Assembly (NCBI GenBank): GCA_949840855.1
Contig: CATKYP010000022.1
Coordinates: forward strand, 1 to 10,982
Direction: 5' to 3'
From: an uncultured Bacilli bacterium
Lineage (GTDB): Bacteria > Bacillota_I > Bacilli_A > RF39 > UBA660
DNA: 10,982 nt
A program made the translations under genes and the position numbers. Under the pieces are notes generated by a model. The model was not told the origin of the DNA. It saw nothing but the letters and a program-made list of their open reading frames with translations, and searched no databases. Shown here one piece after another: positions 1 to 7,556 of this stretch (position 1 is the stretch's first letter; every line of letters starts with the position of its first letter).

Positions 1-41
1 CATTTTTCTAATATTTGCATAAATTATTATAGGTGAAATAT

Positions 42-797
42 ATGTATTATGAATTTTTAGATTATGAAATATACTATGAAAAGGTTGGTTGTGGCAATAA
101 ACATATTTTAATATTACCTGGATGGGGAGAAACTAGAATAACATTTTTTAAAATGATTAATTATCTTTCAGATGAATTTACTGTCTATATTGTTGATTAT
201 CCTGGATTTGGAAATAGTCCTTTTCCGAATAAAGATATGACAATATATGATTATGCTCTATTAATAAAAAATTTTATGACAGACTTAGGAATTAACGATC
301 CTCTTATAATCGCCCACTCTTTTGGAGGCAGAATTGCTACTATTTTAACGGGTGTTTTAAATATAAAAGTAAGTAAAATGTTACTTATGGATATAGCTGG
401 AATTAAGCCTAAGAAAAACCTTAAAAATAAAATTAAAGAGAAGATTTATAAAATAAGAAAGAAATTTATCAATTTATTTTGTAAAAACAAAAAAGAAAAG
501 TTAGAGAAATTAAGAAAAAGATATGGCTCAAGTGACTATAATAACTTACCTATTAATATGCTAGCTACTTTTAGAAATGTTGTTTCAGAAGATTTAAAAG
601 GCTATTTTAAGAATATTAATAGTGAAGTTTTATTAATTTGGGGAGCTAAAGATATAGATACTCCACTTAAGGATGCTTATTATATTAATAAAACAATTAA
701 AAATTCTCATTTAATCGTATTTCCTTATGGCAGTCATTTTACTTATTTAGAATATATTGACAATATCAATTTAATTATTGAAAATTTTGTAAAATAA
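42..797 (+). CDS. alpha/beta hydrolase family protein
   Basis: A cytoplasmic alpha/beta-hydrolase-fold enzyme of about 251 residues; the substrate cannot be told. Seen (numbering from the ATG at 42): an oxyanion-loop segment LPGWGE near 25-30, a nucleophile elbow AHSFGG with Ser93, an acid in WGAKD (Asp204) and the catalytic His in YGSHF (His232), all in canonical order. A Lys-rich helical stretch at about 123-162 fits the variable cap between the acid and nucleophile halves. No signal peptide is seen. The frame also opens at a GTG at 33, but AGGTGA at 31-36 sits 5 nt before the ATG at 42, so the ATG is preferred. It converges on proS across a shared terminator. Fold assignment is firm; a lipase, esterase or C-C hydrolase role is equally possible. 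Confidence 0.88.
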   Translation: MYYEFLDYEIYYEKVGCGNKHILILPGWGETRITFFKMINYLSDEFTVYIVDYPGFGNSPFPNKDMTIYDYALLIKNFMTDLGINDPLIIAHSFGGRIATILTGVLNIKVSKMLLMDIAGIKPKKNLKNKIKEKIYKIRKKFINLFCKNKKEKLEKLRKRYGSSDYNNLPINMLATFRNVVSEDLKGYFKNINSEVLLIWGAKDIDTPLKDAYYINKTIKNSHLIVFPYGSHFTYLEYIDNINLIIENFVK

Positions 798-840
798 AAA
801 AGTTATTAGCAAATATATCTGCCATAACTTTTTTATTTTT
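796..840. terminator. bidirectional Rho-independent terminator
   Basis: An 11-bp stem pairs AAAAAAGTTAT (796-806) with ATAACTTTTTT (824-834). A GC/GC pair (809-810 with 821-822) can form inside the loop. Both strands leave a T run after the stem, so it can stop the hydrolase transcript from the left and the proS transcript from the right. It begins within the hydrolase stop codon and ends at the proS stop codon, filling the whole convergent gap. Confidence 0.8.
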
Positions 841-2273
841 TAGTACTGTAGTCCCCAAATAACAAGTTCATTAGCTTGTTCACCACAAACAACACATTTA
901 TCATCGATTTTTTCTTCTTCAATTATACAACGTGATTTACAACCTCTTATTTCTTTCATCTTTTCTTCACAGGAAGTCTTTCCACACCACATTGCTTTAA
1001 TAAATCCTGGTTGAGTTGATAATATTTTTTCTACTTCTTCTAAATTATGAGCAGTAAATGTTAATTCATCTCTTCTCTTTAAGGCTCTATTATACATATC
1101 TTTTTGCATTGTTTCTAAAAGTTCATTCACAACACTTACTATGTCACAATTAGAATCAACAATAATTTTTTCTCTAGTATCTCTTCTTGCAATTGTTAAT
1201 TTCTTATTCTGTAAATCTCTTTTTCCAATTTCTATTCTAAGTGGAATACCATTTACTTCAGTATCTGCAAATTTAAAACCTGGACTTTTATCAGATTTAT
1301 CTATATATGAGCTTATGTTGGCACTTGTTAATTTTTTTTCTATTTCCTCTGTTTTATTATCTACTTCTTCACCACTACCTATTGGAATAATAGCTACTTG
1401 TTTTGGTGCAATTCTTGGAGGTAAAACTAGACCATAGTCATCACTATGAACCATAATTAGTGCACCAATCATCCTAGTCGTTGTTCCCCAAGATGTCTGA
1501 TAAGCATATTCTTCTTTATTATCATTATTTGTAAATTTAACATCATAGGCCTTTGAAAATTTTTGACCAAAATAATGTGATGTACCTGCTTGTAAAGCTA
1601 CTCCATTATACATTAAGGCCTCATTTGTTAAAGTATATTCTGCTCCTGCAAACTTTTCCTTTTCTGTTTTTTTTCCTCTAATAGAAGGAATTGCTAAAAT
1701 TTCATTATGGAACCAATGATATACTCCCATCATCCTATCTGTTTCCTCTTTAGCCTCTTTTTCAGTTGTGTGAATAGTATGACCTTCTTGCCATAAAAAC
1801 TCTCTGCTTCTTAAAAATGGTCTAGTCTCTTTTTCCCACCTTAAGACATTACACCATTGATTATAAAGTTTAGGTAGATCTCTATGTGACTTTATATGTG
1901 TTTTATAATAATCACAGAATAGAGTTTCACTAGTTGGTCTTATACATAAATTTTCTTCTAAACTCTTTTCTCCTCCTTTAGTTACCCAAGCAACTTCAGG
2001 GGCAAAACCTTCTACTAAATCAGTTTCTTTTTTTAGAAGATTTTCAGGAATTAATAATGGCATTTGGCAATTTACATGACCTAATCTCTTGAACTCTTTA
2101 TCTAGTATTTCTTGCATTTTTTCCCATATAGCATAACCATTTGGTTCTATTACAATACATCCTTTAACTGATGAATAATCAGCAAGATGTGCGACTCTTA
2201 CTACATCTGTATACCATTTTGCAAAATTCTTATCTCTTGGTGTTATTAATTTGTTGTCTTTTTTTTCATTCAT
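840..2273 (-). CDS. proS: prolyl-tRNA synthetase, archaeal/eukaryotic type
   Basis: Charges tRNA-Pro with proline in the cytosol. The 477 residues match the class II ProRS form without the bacterial INS editing domain. Seen: the TxE proline loop RPTSETLF (112-119), motif 2 around RWEKETRPF and REFLWQEGHT (145-166), motif 3 around SWGTTTRMIGAL (261-272), an anticodon-binding domain from about 290, and a C-terminal domain whose Cys430, Cys435, Cys460 and Cys463 have the spacing of the zinc site of the Thermus enzyme. The chain ends in Tyr, as in that subtype, where the terminal Tyr reaches the active site. Start: AGGTGAG at 2277-2283 precedes the ATG by 3 nt. It lies 36 bp after yneF on the same strand, probably in one transcript. 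No T-box leader fits in that gap. Without INS, removal of misacylated Ala-tRNA would need a free-standing editing protein. Confidence 0.97.
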   Translation of the reverse strand: MNEKKDNKLITPRDKNFAKWYTDVVRVAHLADYSSVKGCIVIEPNGYAIWEKMQEILDKEFKRLGHVNCQMPLLIPENLLKKETDLVEGFAPEVAWVTKGGEKSLEENLCIRPTSETLFCDYYKTHIKSHRDLPKLYNQWCNVLRWEKETRPFLRSREFLWQEGHTIHTTEKEAKEETDRMMGVYHWFHNEILAIPSIRGKKTEKEKFAGAEYTLTNEALMYNGVALQAGTSHYFGQKFSKAYDVKFTNNDNKEEYAYQTSWGTTTRMIGALIMVHSDDYGLVLPPRIAPKQVAIIPIGSGEEVDNKTEEIEKKLTSANISSYIDKSDKSPGFKFADTEVNGIPLRIEIGKRDLQNKKLTIARRDTREKIIVDSNCDIVSVVNELLETMQKDMYNRALKRRDELTFTAHNLEEVEKILSTQPGFIKAMWCGKTSCEEKMKEIRGCKSRCIIEEEKIDDKCVVCGEQANELVIWGLQY

Positions 2274-2309
2274 TTTCTCACCTACTAATAAACTTAAAAA
2301 TAAATATAT

Positions 2310-2519
2310 CTACATATATTTACCCATTGATTTCATCATTTGATTAATTTGCTTTTGATTTGGCTTTCTGCCCATTTGCATCATTAAAGCTTTTATCATA
2401 TCCTCATTTATTGGAGGATTATCTTTCATATATTTTTTTATAAAATATCGTGCAACAACTACACCAATTATTAGTCCTATTATTAGTCCTATTACAACCA
2501 TTAAAATATCATGCCACAT
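2310..2519 (-). CDS. yneF: YneF family (UPF0154) small membrane protein
   Basis: A 69-residue single-pass membrane protein of unknown function. Seen: one N-terminal hydrophobic helix (about residues 4-24, rich in GLIIG) followed by a basic segment and the family signature NPPINEDMIKALMMQMG, then a polar tail with QKQINQMMKSM. These match the UPF0154/YneF family in length and sequence. Start choice: AAGGAG (2529-2534) directly abuts an ATG at 2528, leaving no spacer, but lies 9 nt before the ATG at 2519, so the latter is preferred; the upstream start would add MNF. It lies between the sirA-like gene and proS, and tkt-sirA-yneF is the order known in Bacillus subtilis. Confidence 0.9.
   Translation of the reverse strand: MWHDILMVVIGLIIGLIIGVVVARYFIKKYMKDNPPINEDMIKALMMQMGRKPNQKQINQMMKSMGKYM
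2467..2490. repeat. 12-bp perfect tandem duplication inside yneF
   Basis: ATTATTAGTCCT occurs twice in a row (2467-2478 and 2479-2490). It is in frame and encodes a repeated four-residue unit (GLII GLII) in the yneF membrane helix, so helix length could change by four residues through replication slippage. Confidence 0.9.
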
Positions 2520-2563
2520 AAAATTCATCTCCTTATAACCATATTTTACTAAAAATAATATGA

Positions 2564-2989
2564 TTACACAAGCATTTTAAGACTATCAAGAAAAAAATAA
2601 TCCTGATTTTTAAAATCACATACAAAGTAATTTAAATCATAATTTAATAATATTTTAAAGAAGTAGGCAAAATCTTTATTACTTCTAATCTTAATGTAAT
2701 TATTCTTAATTTCCATAGTAGATTCTTCTTCTAAATATAAGTTGTTATATACATGTATATCTTTATCTTTTTTATAAGGTAAGTCTTGATGATATTGTAA
2801 AAATATTTTTCTATCTAATTTTTCCTTCGGAATAATATCATTTACTTGATAAAAGATATTCATAGCATAATTAATATCATTAGGGACTAATTTATGGATT
2901 TGTGTCATTATATTATATAAGGAAGTAGGACTATCCTTATATAAACTACAAAAGTTATCATTAATATTAAATACATAAAAAGTTCTCAT
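2564..2989 (-). CDS. sirA: SirA-like protein (putative DnaA/replication initiation inhibitor)
   Basis: A 141-residue soluble protein, close to the roughly 148 of B. subtilis SirA (YneE). Known: SirA binds DnaA domain I and blocks new replication rounds at the onset of sporulation. Seen: an N-terminal MRTFYVFNI strand, a central basic part, and a C-terminal half with a short acidic-hydrophobic motif (MEIKNNYIKI) and FVCDFKNQDYFFLD, which resembles the SirA C-terminus as I remember it (AIDFNSNRYGWL). Position is the second argument: it sits between tkt and yneF exactly as yneE does in B. subtilis. The SD is modest (GGTGA at 2994-2998, 4-nt spacer). The family is inferred from weak similarity plus synteny; the role in this organism, which may not sporulate, is open. 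Confidence 0.62.
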   Translation of the reverse strand: MRTFYVFNINDNFCSLYKDSPTSLYNIMTQIHKLVPNDINYAMNIFYQVNDIIPKEKLDRKIFLQYHQDLPYKKDKDIHVYNNLYLEEESTMEIKNNYIKIRSNKDFAYFFKILLNYDLNYFVCDFKNQDYFFLDSLKMLV

Positions 2990-3004
2990 ATTATCACCAA
3001 CTAT

Positions 3005-3043
3005 ATTATAGAAAACTTTTATTAAACTATTTGTCGAATTATA
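3005..3043 (-). promoter_or_regulatory. 0A-box-like heptamer and -10 elements before the sirA-like gene
   Basis: In the 59-bp gap after tkt, TTCGACA (3032-3038, read on the minus strand) equals the Spo0A box core (TGTCGAA on the other strand). It contains a TCGACA -35-like hexamer, 21 nt before a perfect TATAAT (3005-3010), a long spacing reminiscent of Spo0A-activated sigma-A promoters such as spoIIG. A second TATAAT lies at 3038-3043. A start from the downstream -10 would leave a leader of only about 9 nt, which weakens the promoter reading. The same heptamer also occurs inside clpB at 7051-7057. Confidence 0.3.
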
Positions 3044-3048
3044 TACGA

Positions 3049-5031
3049 TTACAAAAGACTTACTACTTTTTCTTCTAAGCTTTCTATATCGAAGCCATAT
3101 TTTTTTAATATATCATCTTTTTTACCGCTTGAACCGAATTCATTTTGACTAATTATATATCTATCATTAAATATTATTTTATTAAAGTTATGTGATGAGG
3201 ATAATTCTATTGCAATTTTTCTTTTTTCTACTGGTAATATTTCATCAATATATTCTTTATCTTGTTGTAAAAATCTTTCTATATTAGGCATACTTACTAC
3301 TCTTAGATCTTTTCCTTTAGTAAATAATCTGTTTGCAACTTCTATTGCTAAATGTACTTCTTCACCTGAAGATATTAAAATACCATCTAGGTGAACTTTT
3401 TCTTTTTGTACGATATAGGCTCCACGTGCTACATCGTTAATAGATGTATTAGGAAGTACTTCAAGATTATTTCTTGATAAACAAATAGCTGATGGATTTT
3501 GATTTTTATCCATAATAGCTTTATATGAGCCTATTACTTCATTTGTATCACAGGGTCTAAATACTTCAAAATTAGGCATCGTTCTTAGGGAAAGTAATTG
3601 TTCTACTGGTTGATGAGTAGCTCCATCTTCTCCTACTGTCAAAGAGTCATGGGTAAAAATATAAATATTAGGAAGATTCATCATTGCACTTAATCTGATC
3701 GCTGGCCTCATATAATCACTAAAAGCAAGCATCGTTGAAGAATAAGTTCTAAATCCTGCTAGGCTAATACCATTCATAATAGCTGCCATAGCATGTTCTC
3801 TTACACCAAAATAAATATTTTGCCCTATATAGTTATTAGCTGAAAAGTCTCCCTTATTTTCTATATAATTATTGCAAGATGAAAACAAATCAGCACTACC
3901 ACCAAAAAACAAGTCATTATTTTTAGCATAGGCATTTAATATTTGTCCTGAAACTTTTCTTAAAGAGTTTGTTTCCAATGAAGGTATATCAAGGCTTGCA
4001 AAATCTACCTTTTTATTATCAGAACTAATTTTTTCTAAAAGTTCTTTTTTATTCTCATCTAAATTAGCCTTTTTTTCTCTATACTCATCAGCTAAAGTAT
4101 TACATCTTTCATAAATTAAATGTTGAAAGTCTTCTACTACATCAGATGATACAGTAAATGGAATATCTCTCATATTTAATTTTTCTTTGATATTTGTAAT
4201 ATCTTCATCTGATAAATCCCCACCGTGTACTGTATTTGTTCCTTGAAACTTAGAATATTTTCCAATAGTTGTTTTAATCTTTATAAAAGATGGCTTATCT
4301 GTAACTAATTTGGCCTCTGATATTGCTCTATTTATTTCATTTATATCCTCTCCGTCTAATACTTCACTAGTGTGCCATCCCAAAGCATTGAATCTTTCTA
4401 GCACATTCTCAGTGAATGAAAGACTAGTTTTTCCATCAAGAGTTATGTCATTAGAATCATATAATACTATTAACTTGTTAAGTTTTAAAGTACCTGCAAG
4501 AGATGAAGATTCATAGCTTACTCCTTCCATAAGGTCCCCATCTCCTACTAAAACATATGTATAATAATCAACAGGTTTATTTTTATTATCATTTATTAAT
4601 GCTTCAAGATGACTTTCAGCAATAGCTATGCCAACAGAAGTAGCAAGTCCTTGTCCAAGAGGTCCTGTTGTCATTTCTACTCCTGGAGTTAATCCATATT
4701 CAGGATGTCCTGGTGTAATTGAATCAATTTGTCTAAATTTTTTTAAATCATCAAGTTCAATATCAAAACCCGCAAGATATAGAATAGAATAAAGAAGAGC
4801 GGAAGCATGTCCTGCACTCAAAACAAATCTATCTCTATTATAGAATTTTGGATTTTCTGGAATAATCCTTAAGTGATGTGCAAATAGTGTATATAAAATT
4901 GGTGCTGCTCCTAGAGATATTCCTGGATGACCACTTTTAGCATTATGTATCATATCAATAGATAATGCCCTAATTTGGTCAACTATCTTTGCTTCATTAA
5001 TAGGATTATTGTTATTTTTAATCATTCGCAT
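3049..5031 (-). CDS. tkt: transketolase
   Basis: A thiamine-diphosphate enzyme of the non-oxidative pentose phosphate pathway that moves two-carbon ketol units between sugar phosphates; cytosolic, normally a homodimer. The 660 residues are full length. Seen: the N-terminal substrate/cofactor stretch SGHPGISLGAAP (33-44), GHASALLY, GPLGQGLA (123-130), the ThDP/metal motif starting GDGDLMEG (163-170) and closing with Asn194, the pyrimidine-domain FGVREHAM with catalytic Glu412, and HDSLTVGEDGATHQP (461-475), which carries phosphate/substrate-binding His residues. Start at 5031: a weak AAGAGA-type SD about 8 nt upstream; the next ATG (5025) would be 14 nt away. It leads the tkt-sirA-yneF-proS run from its own promoter. 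Confidence 0.97.
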   Translation of the reverse strand: MRMIKNNNNPINEAKIVDQIRALSIDMIHNAKSGHPGISLGAAPILYTLFAHHLRIIPENPKFYNRDRFVLSAGHASALLYSILYLAGFDIELDDLKKFRQIDSITPGHPEYGLTPGVEMTTGPLGQGLATSVGIAIAESHLEALINDNKNKPVDYYTYVLVGDGDLMEGVSYESSSLAGTLKLNKLIVLYDSNDITLDGKTSLSFTENVLERFNALGWHTSEVLDGEDINEINRAISEAKLVTDKPSFIKIKTTIGKYSKFQGTNTVHGGDLSDEDITNIKEKLNMRDIPFTVSSDVVEDFQHLIYERCNTLADEYREKKANLDENKKELLEKISSDNKKVDFASLDIPSLETNSLRKVSGQILNAYAKNNDLFFGGSADLFSSCNNYIENKGDFSANNYIGQNIYFGVREHAMAAIMNGISLAGFRTYSSTMLAFSDYMRPAIRLSAMMNLPNIYIFTHDSLTVGEDGATHQPVEQLLSLRTMPNFEVFRPCDTNEVIGSYKAIMDKNQNPSAICLSRNNLEVLPNTSINDVARGAYIVQKEKVHLDGILISSGEEVHLAIEVANRLFTKGKDLRVVSMPNIERFLQQDKEYIDEILPVEKRKIAIELSSSHNFNKIIFNDRYIISQNEFGSSGKKDDILKKYGFDIESLEEKVVSLL

Positions 5032-5061
5032 AAATTCATCTCTTTTCTTTGATTAGCTATT

Positions 5062-5089
5062 ATTATAACACGAGTTTGTAGCAATTCAA
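5062..5089 (-). promoter_or_regulatory. sigma-A-type promoter of tkt
   Basis: Read on the minus strand, TTGAAT (5084-5089) and a perfect TATAAT (5062-5067) are separated by 16 nt. The start would fall near 5055, about 24 nt before the tkt ATG. It lies downstream of the clpB terminator, so tkt has an independent transcript. Confidence 0.6.
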
Positions 5090-5126
5090 GGAAAATGTAA
5101 TCTATTATTTATGACATTTTTTGTTA

Positions 5127-5166
5127 AATGAAAAAGAGACTTTTAACTAATAAAATTGTCTCTCTT
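5127..5166 (-). terminator. Rho-independent terminator of clpB
   Basis: On the minus strand AAGAGAGAC (5158-5166) pairs with GTCTCTTTT (5132-5140) over 9 bp including one G-U, and the descending arm runs into a T tract at 5131-5135. The ascending arm lies in the last clpB codons and the stop codon is in the loop, so the gene and terminator overlap. Confidence 0.75.
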
Positions 5167-7254
5167 AATTATAACTTCATTATTTTTGTAGTCAAAAGTA
5201 ATTTTACTATTTGGTTTAATATCATTTTTAATTAATTCTTTAGCAAGAGTAGTTTCAAGTAAACTAGTAACAAGCCTTTTAAGTGGTCTAGCTCCATATA
5301 TTTCACTATAACCATTTTCTATTAAATATTCTTCCATATCTTCTGTAAGTTGTAATTTAATATTAGAATATTTTAGCCTACTTTCAAGCTCATTTATAAT
5401 TTTTGTTAATATCTTTTTAATAGCCTCTTTTGTTAAGCAATTAAATATTATTACTTCATCAATTCTATTTATAAATTCTGGTCTAAAGTATTTTTTTATA
5501 TCGGTTAAAACTTTCTCTCTATCTCCTTCTAAAATATCCTCACTTCCAAGGTTTGATGTCATTATAATAATTGTATTTCTAAAATCTACTAGTCTTCCAT
5601 TCGAATCAGTAAGACGTCCTTCATCTAAAATTTGTAATAATAGGTTTAAAACTTCAGGGTGTGCTTTTTCTATTTCATCAAATAAAACTACACTATAAGG
5701 ATTTCTTCTAACAGCTTCAGTAAGTTGTCCTCCTTCATCATAACCAACATATCCTGGAGGTGAACCAATTAAACGTGATACAGAAAATTTTTCCATATAT
5801 TCGCTCATATCAATTCTAACCATATGATGTTCATCATCAAATAGTTCATAAGCTATACTTCTAGCTACTTCTGTTTTTCCAACTCCTGTTGTACCTAGGA
5901 ATAAGAATGAACCAATTGGTCTATTTGGGTCTTTTATACCACTTCTACTACGAAGAACAGCTTCACTTACTCTTTTTAAAGCTTCATCTTGCCCTATGAC
6001 TCTTTTTCTAAGATTATCTTCTAGCATTAATAAACGTTCTTTTTCACTACTTACAAGTTTACTAATAGGAATATTAGTCCAGCGAGAGATAATATTGGCA
6101 ATATCATCTTCTTCTACAATATCACTTAATATTTGACTTCTAGTACTATTCCTAAGTTCTAGTAACTCTTTTTCAAGAGAAGGAATTGTCCCATGTCTTA
6201 GGCGCGCTGCCTTTTCTAAATCATATACTGATTCAGCTTTCTCTAATTCAAACTTAGCTCTTTCTATCTCACTTTTTTTATCTTTGATATTATCAATTAT
6301 TTCTTTTTCACTATTCCATTTAGCTTTTAATTCATCTTCGTCTCTTTTTAATTTTTCAAGTGAAGAATTAATTTCTTCTAAACGTTTTTTACTAAGTTCA
6401 TCTTTTTCTTTTTTTAGAGCTTGCTTTTCTATTTCGAGACGCATTATTTTTCTTGATAATTTATCAAGTTTTTCTGGAACACTATCTAGCTGTACTCTAA
6501 TTGTTGCACAAGCTTCATCTACTAAATCAATTGCTTTATCAGGTAAAAATCTTTCTGTTATATATCTATTTGAAAGGGTTGCTGCTGCAATTAATGCTTT
6601 ATCTTTAATTGTAACACCGTGATGAACTTCAAATCTTTCTTTAAGTCCTCTTAAAATAGTTATAGTATCTTCAACAGTTGGCTCGCCAACCTTTATTTTT
6701 TGGAAACGTCTTTCAAGTGCTCCATCTTTTTCTATATATTTTCGGTATTCATTTAAAGTAGTTGCTCCAATTAATCTAATTTCTCCTCTTGCTAGCATTG
6801 GCTTTAAGATATTAGATGTATCCATTCCACCTGCTGCATCCCCACTTGAGACAATTGTATGTATCTCATCAATAAACATTATAATTTCACCATCAGATTT
6901 TTTTATTTCATTTAAAACCTTTTTTAATCTTTCTTCAAATTCTCCTCTATATTTCGCACCTGCAATAAGAGCAGCCATATCTAGTTCCCATACAGTTTTA
7001 TTTTTTAAGCTATTTGGTACATCTCCTTTTATTATTCTTTCAGCTAGTCCTTCGACAATTGCTGTTTTTCCAACACCCGCTTCTCCAATTAAGACTGGGT
7101 TATTTTTGGTCTTTCTAGATAATACTCTTGTTATATTTCTAATTTCTTCGTCTCTTCCTATAACAGGGTCAACTTTATTGTCTTTTACAGCTTGTGTAAT
7201 ATTTCTACCATATTTTTCAAATATATTTTCTTCTTTTTCATTTTGATTATACAT
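5143..7254 (-). CDS. clpB: ClpB-type AAA+ protein disaggregase lacking the N-terminal domain
   Basis: A hexameric ATP-driven disaggregase that works with DnaK to recover aggregated proteins after heat stress. The 703 residues compare with about 860 in typical ClpB. The chain opens in the linker before the first ATPase (KYGRNITQAVKDNKVDPVIGRDEEI), so the substrate-binding N domain is absent, as in mycoplasma ClpB. Seen: NBD1 Walker A GEAGVGKT (57-64), Walker B IIMFIDE (124-130), arginine fingers in ALERRF (179-184), the coiled-coil middle domain (about 263-395), which separates ClpB from ClpA, NBD2 Walker A GTTGVGKT (454-461; the family usually has GPTG), Walker B VVLFDE (522-527) and sensor 2 GARPLKR (654-660). 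Pore motif KYRG (101-104). The start is secure: AGAGG at 7263-7267, 8 nt before ATG, just downstream of the promoter. It lacks the ClpP-binding loop features of ClpA/ClpX as far as I can see. Confidence 0.95.
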   Translation of the reverse strand: MYNQNEKEENIFEKYGRNITQAVKDNKVDPVIGRDEEIRNITRVLSRKTKNNPVLIGEAGVGKTAIVEGLAERIIKGDVPNSLKNKTVWELDMAALIAGAKYRGEFEERLKKVLNEIKKSDGEIIMFIDEIHTIVSSGDAAGGMDTSNILKPMLARGEIRLIGATTLNEYRKYIEKDGALERRFQKIKVGEPTVEDTITILRGLKERFEVHHGVTIKDKALIAAATLSNRYITERFLPDKAIDLVDEACATIRVQLDSVPEKLDKLSRKIMRLEIEKQALKKEKDELSKKRLEEINSSLEKLKRDEDELKAKWNSEKEIIDNIKDKKSEIERAKFELEKAESVYDLEKAARLRHGTIPSLEKELLELRNSTRSQILSDIVEEDDIANIISRWTNIPISKLVSSEKERLLMLEDNLRKRVIGQDEALKRVSEAVLRSRSGIKDPNRPIGSFLFLGTTGVGKTEVARSIAYELFDDEHHMVRIDMSEYMEKFSVSRLIGSPPGYVGYDEGGQLTEAVRRNPYSVVLFDEIEKAHPEVLNLLLQILDEGRLTDSNGRLVDFRNTIIIMTSNLGSEDILEGDREKVLTDIKKYFRPEFINRIDEVIIFNCLTKEAIKKILTKIINELESRLKYSNIKLQLTEDMEEYLIENGYSEIYGARPLKRLVTSLLETTLAKELIKNDIKPNSKITFDYKNNEVIIKRDNFIS

Positions 7255-7278
7255 AATATCAACCTCTTTTCAATAACT

Positions 7279-7306
7279 ATTATATTCTATTTTTAGCACT
7301 TGTCAA
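7279..7306 (-). promoter_or_regulatory. sigma-A promoter of clpB
   Basis: On the minus strand a perfect TTGACA (7301-7306) and a perfect TATAAT (7279-7284) are 16 nt apart. Transcription would start near 7272, giving a short leader holding the SD. The -35 box lies in the loop region of the CIRCE element, so HrcA binding would block RNA polymerase directly. Confidence 0.85.
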
Positions 7307-7319
7307 GTATGAGTGCTAA
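7293..7319. promoter_or_regulatory. CIRCE operator (HrcA binding site)
   Basis: TTAGCACTT, 9 nt, then GAGTGCTAA. This is the CIRCE inverted repeat (TTAGCACTC-N9-GAGTGCTAA) with one mismatch in the left arm. It overlaps the clpB -35 box, which implies HrcA repression in normal growth and heat induction. Confidence 0.95.
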
Positions 7320-7338
7320 TTATTTTTACTTTTTGGGG

Positions 7339-7367
7339 TTGCATAAGAAAAAAATGTATGCTATTAT
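7339..7367 (+). promoter_or_regulatory. promoter of the tRNA pair
   Basis: TTGCAT (7339-7344) and TATTAT (7362-7367) are 17 nt apart, with an extended -10 TG at 7359-7360. The start near 7374 is just before the first tRNA. It diverges from the clpB promoter. Confidence 0.6.
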
Positions 7368-7378
7368 TAAGTGGTAAT

Positions 7379-7455
7379 GGACCCTTAGCTCAGTTGGTTA
7401 GAGCATCCGGCTCATAACCGGGCGGTCACAGGTTCGAGTCCTGTAGGGTCCACCA
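7379..7455 (+). tRNA. tRNA with CAU anticodon, probably tRNA-Ile2 (lysidine-modified)
   Basis: A 77-nt cloverleaf with encoded CCA. Seen: acceptor GGACCCT/AGGGTCC, D stem GCTC/GAGC, anticodon stem TCCGG/CCGGG (outer U-G pair) around the loop CTCATAA (anticodon CAU), and T arm ACAGG-TTCGAGT-CCTGT. By anticodon alone it would be called Met. Acceptor GGACC, loop CTCATAA with CCGG stem, and C4-G69/C5-G68 match the bacillus and mycoplasma tRNA-Ile2 pattern as I remember it, whereas their elongator tRNA-Met has a GGCGG-type acceptor and a TTCATAC loop. It lacks the unpaired C1 of initiator tRNA. In Ile2, TilS converts the wobble C to lysidine so the tRNA reads AUA, a codon common in this window. 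tRNA identity certain; Ile2 assignment about 0.7. Confidence 0.95.
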
Positions 7456-7460
7456 TTATT

Positions 7461-7544
7461 GCGGATATGGCGGAATTGGCAGACGCGCTAGACTTAGGAT
7501 CTAGTGTCATAGACGTGCAGGTTCAACTCCTGTTATCCGCACCA
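7461..7544 (+). tRNA. tRNA-Leu (UAG anticodon)
   Basis: An 84-nt class II tRNA with a long variable arm and encoded CCA. Seen: acceptor GCGGATA/TATCCGC, anticodon stem CTAGA/TCTAG with loop CTTAGGA (anticodon UAG, reading CUA and related CUN codons), variable arm around TGTCATAGACG, T arm GCAGG-TTCAACT-CCTGT. It lies 5 bp after the preceding tRNA, so the two are co-transcribed. Confidence 0.96.
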
Positions 7545-7556
7545 GATTGATAGGAA

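Noticed and set aside
1141..1437. A 98-codon + strand frame opposite proS
   Set aside because: It lies wholly inside a well-supported proS on the other strand and its translation has no recognisable domain; it mirrors the codon pattern of the real gene. The same holds for + strand frames at 4310-4516 (tkt), 6284-6622 (clpB) and 9374-9661 (bsh).
2274..2309. T-box riboswitch before proS
   Set aside because: Only 36 bp separate yneF and proS, too short for a T-box, and no such motif is seen further upstream in the run.
7051..7057. A second Spo0A-box-like TTCGACA
   Set aside because: It lies deep in the clpB coding region and fits the codon sequence, so it is taken as chance.
7461..7544. A duplicated tRNA-Leu 3' end marking the right attachment site of an integrated element
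   Set aside because: I searched for the tRNA 3' segment downstream and found no convincing copy inside the window; no integrase is present either.
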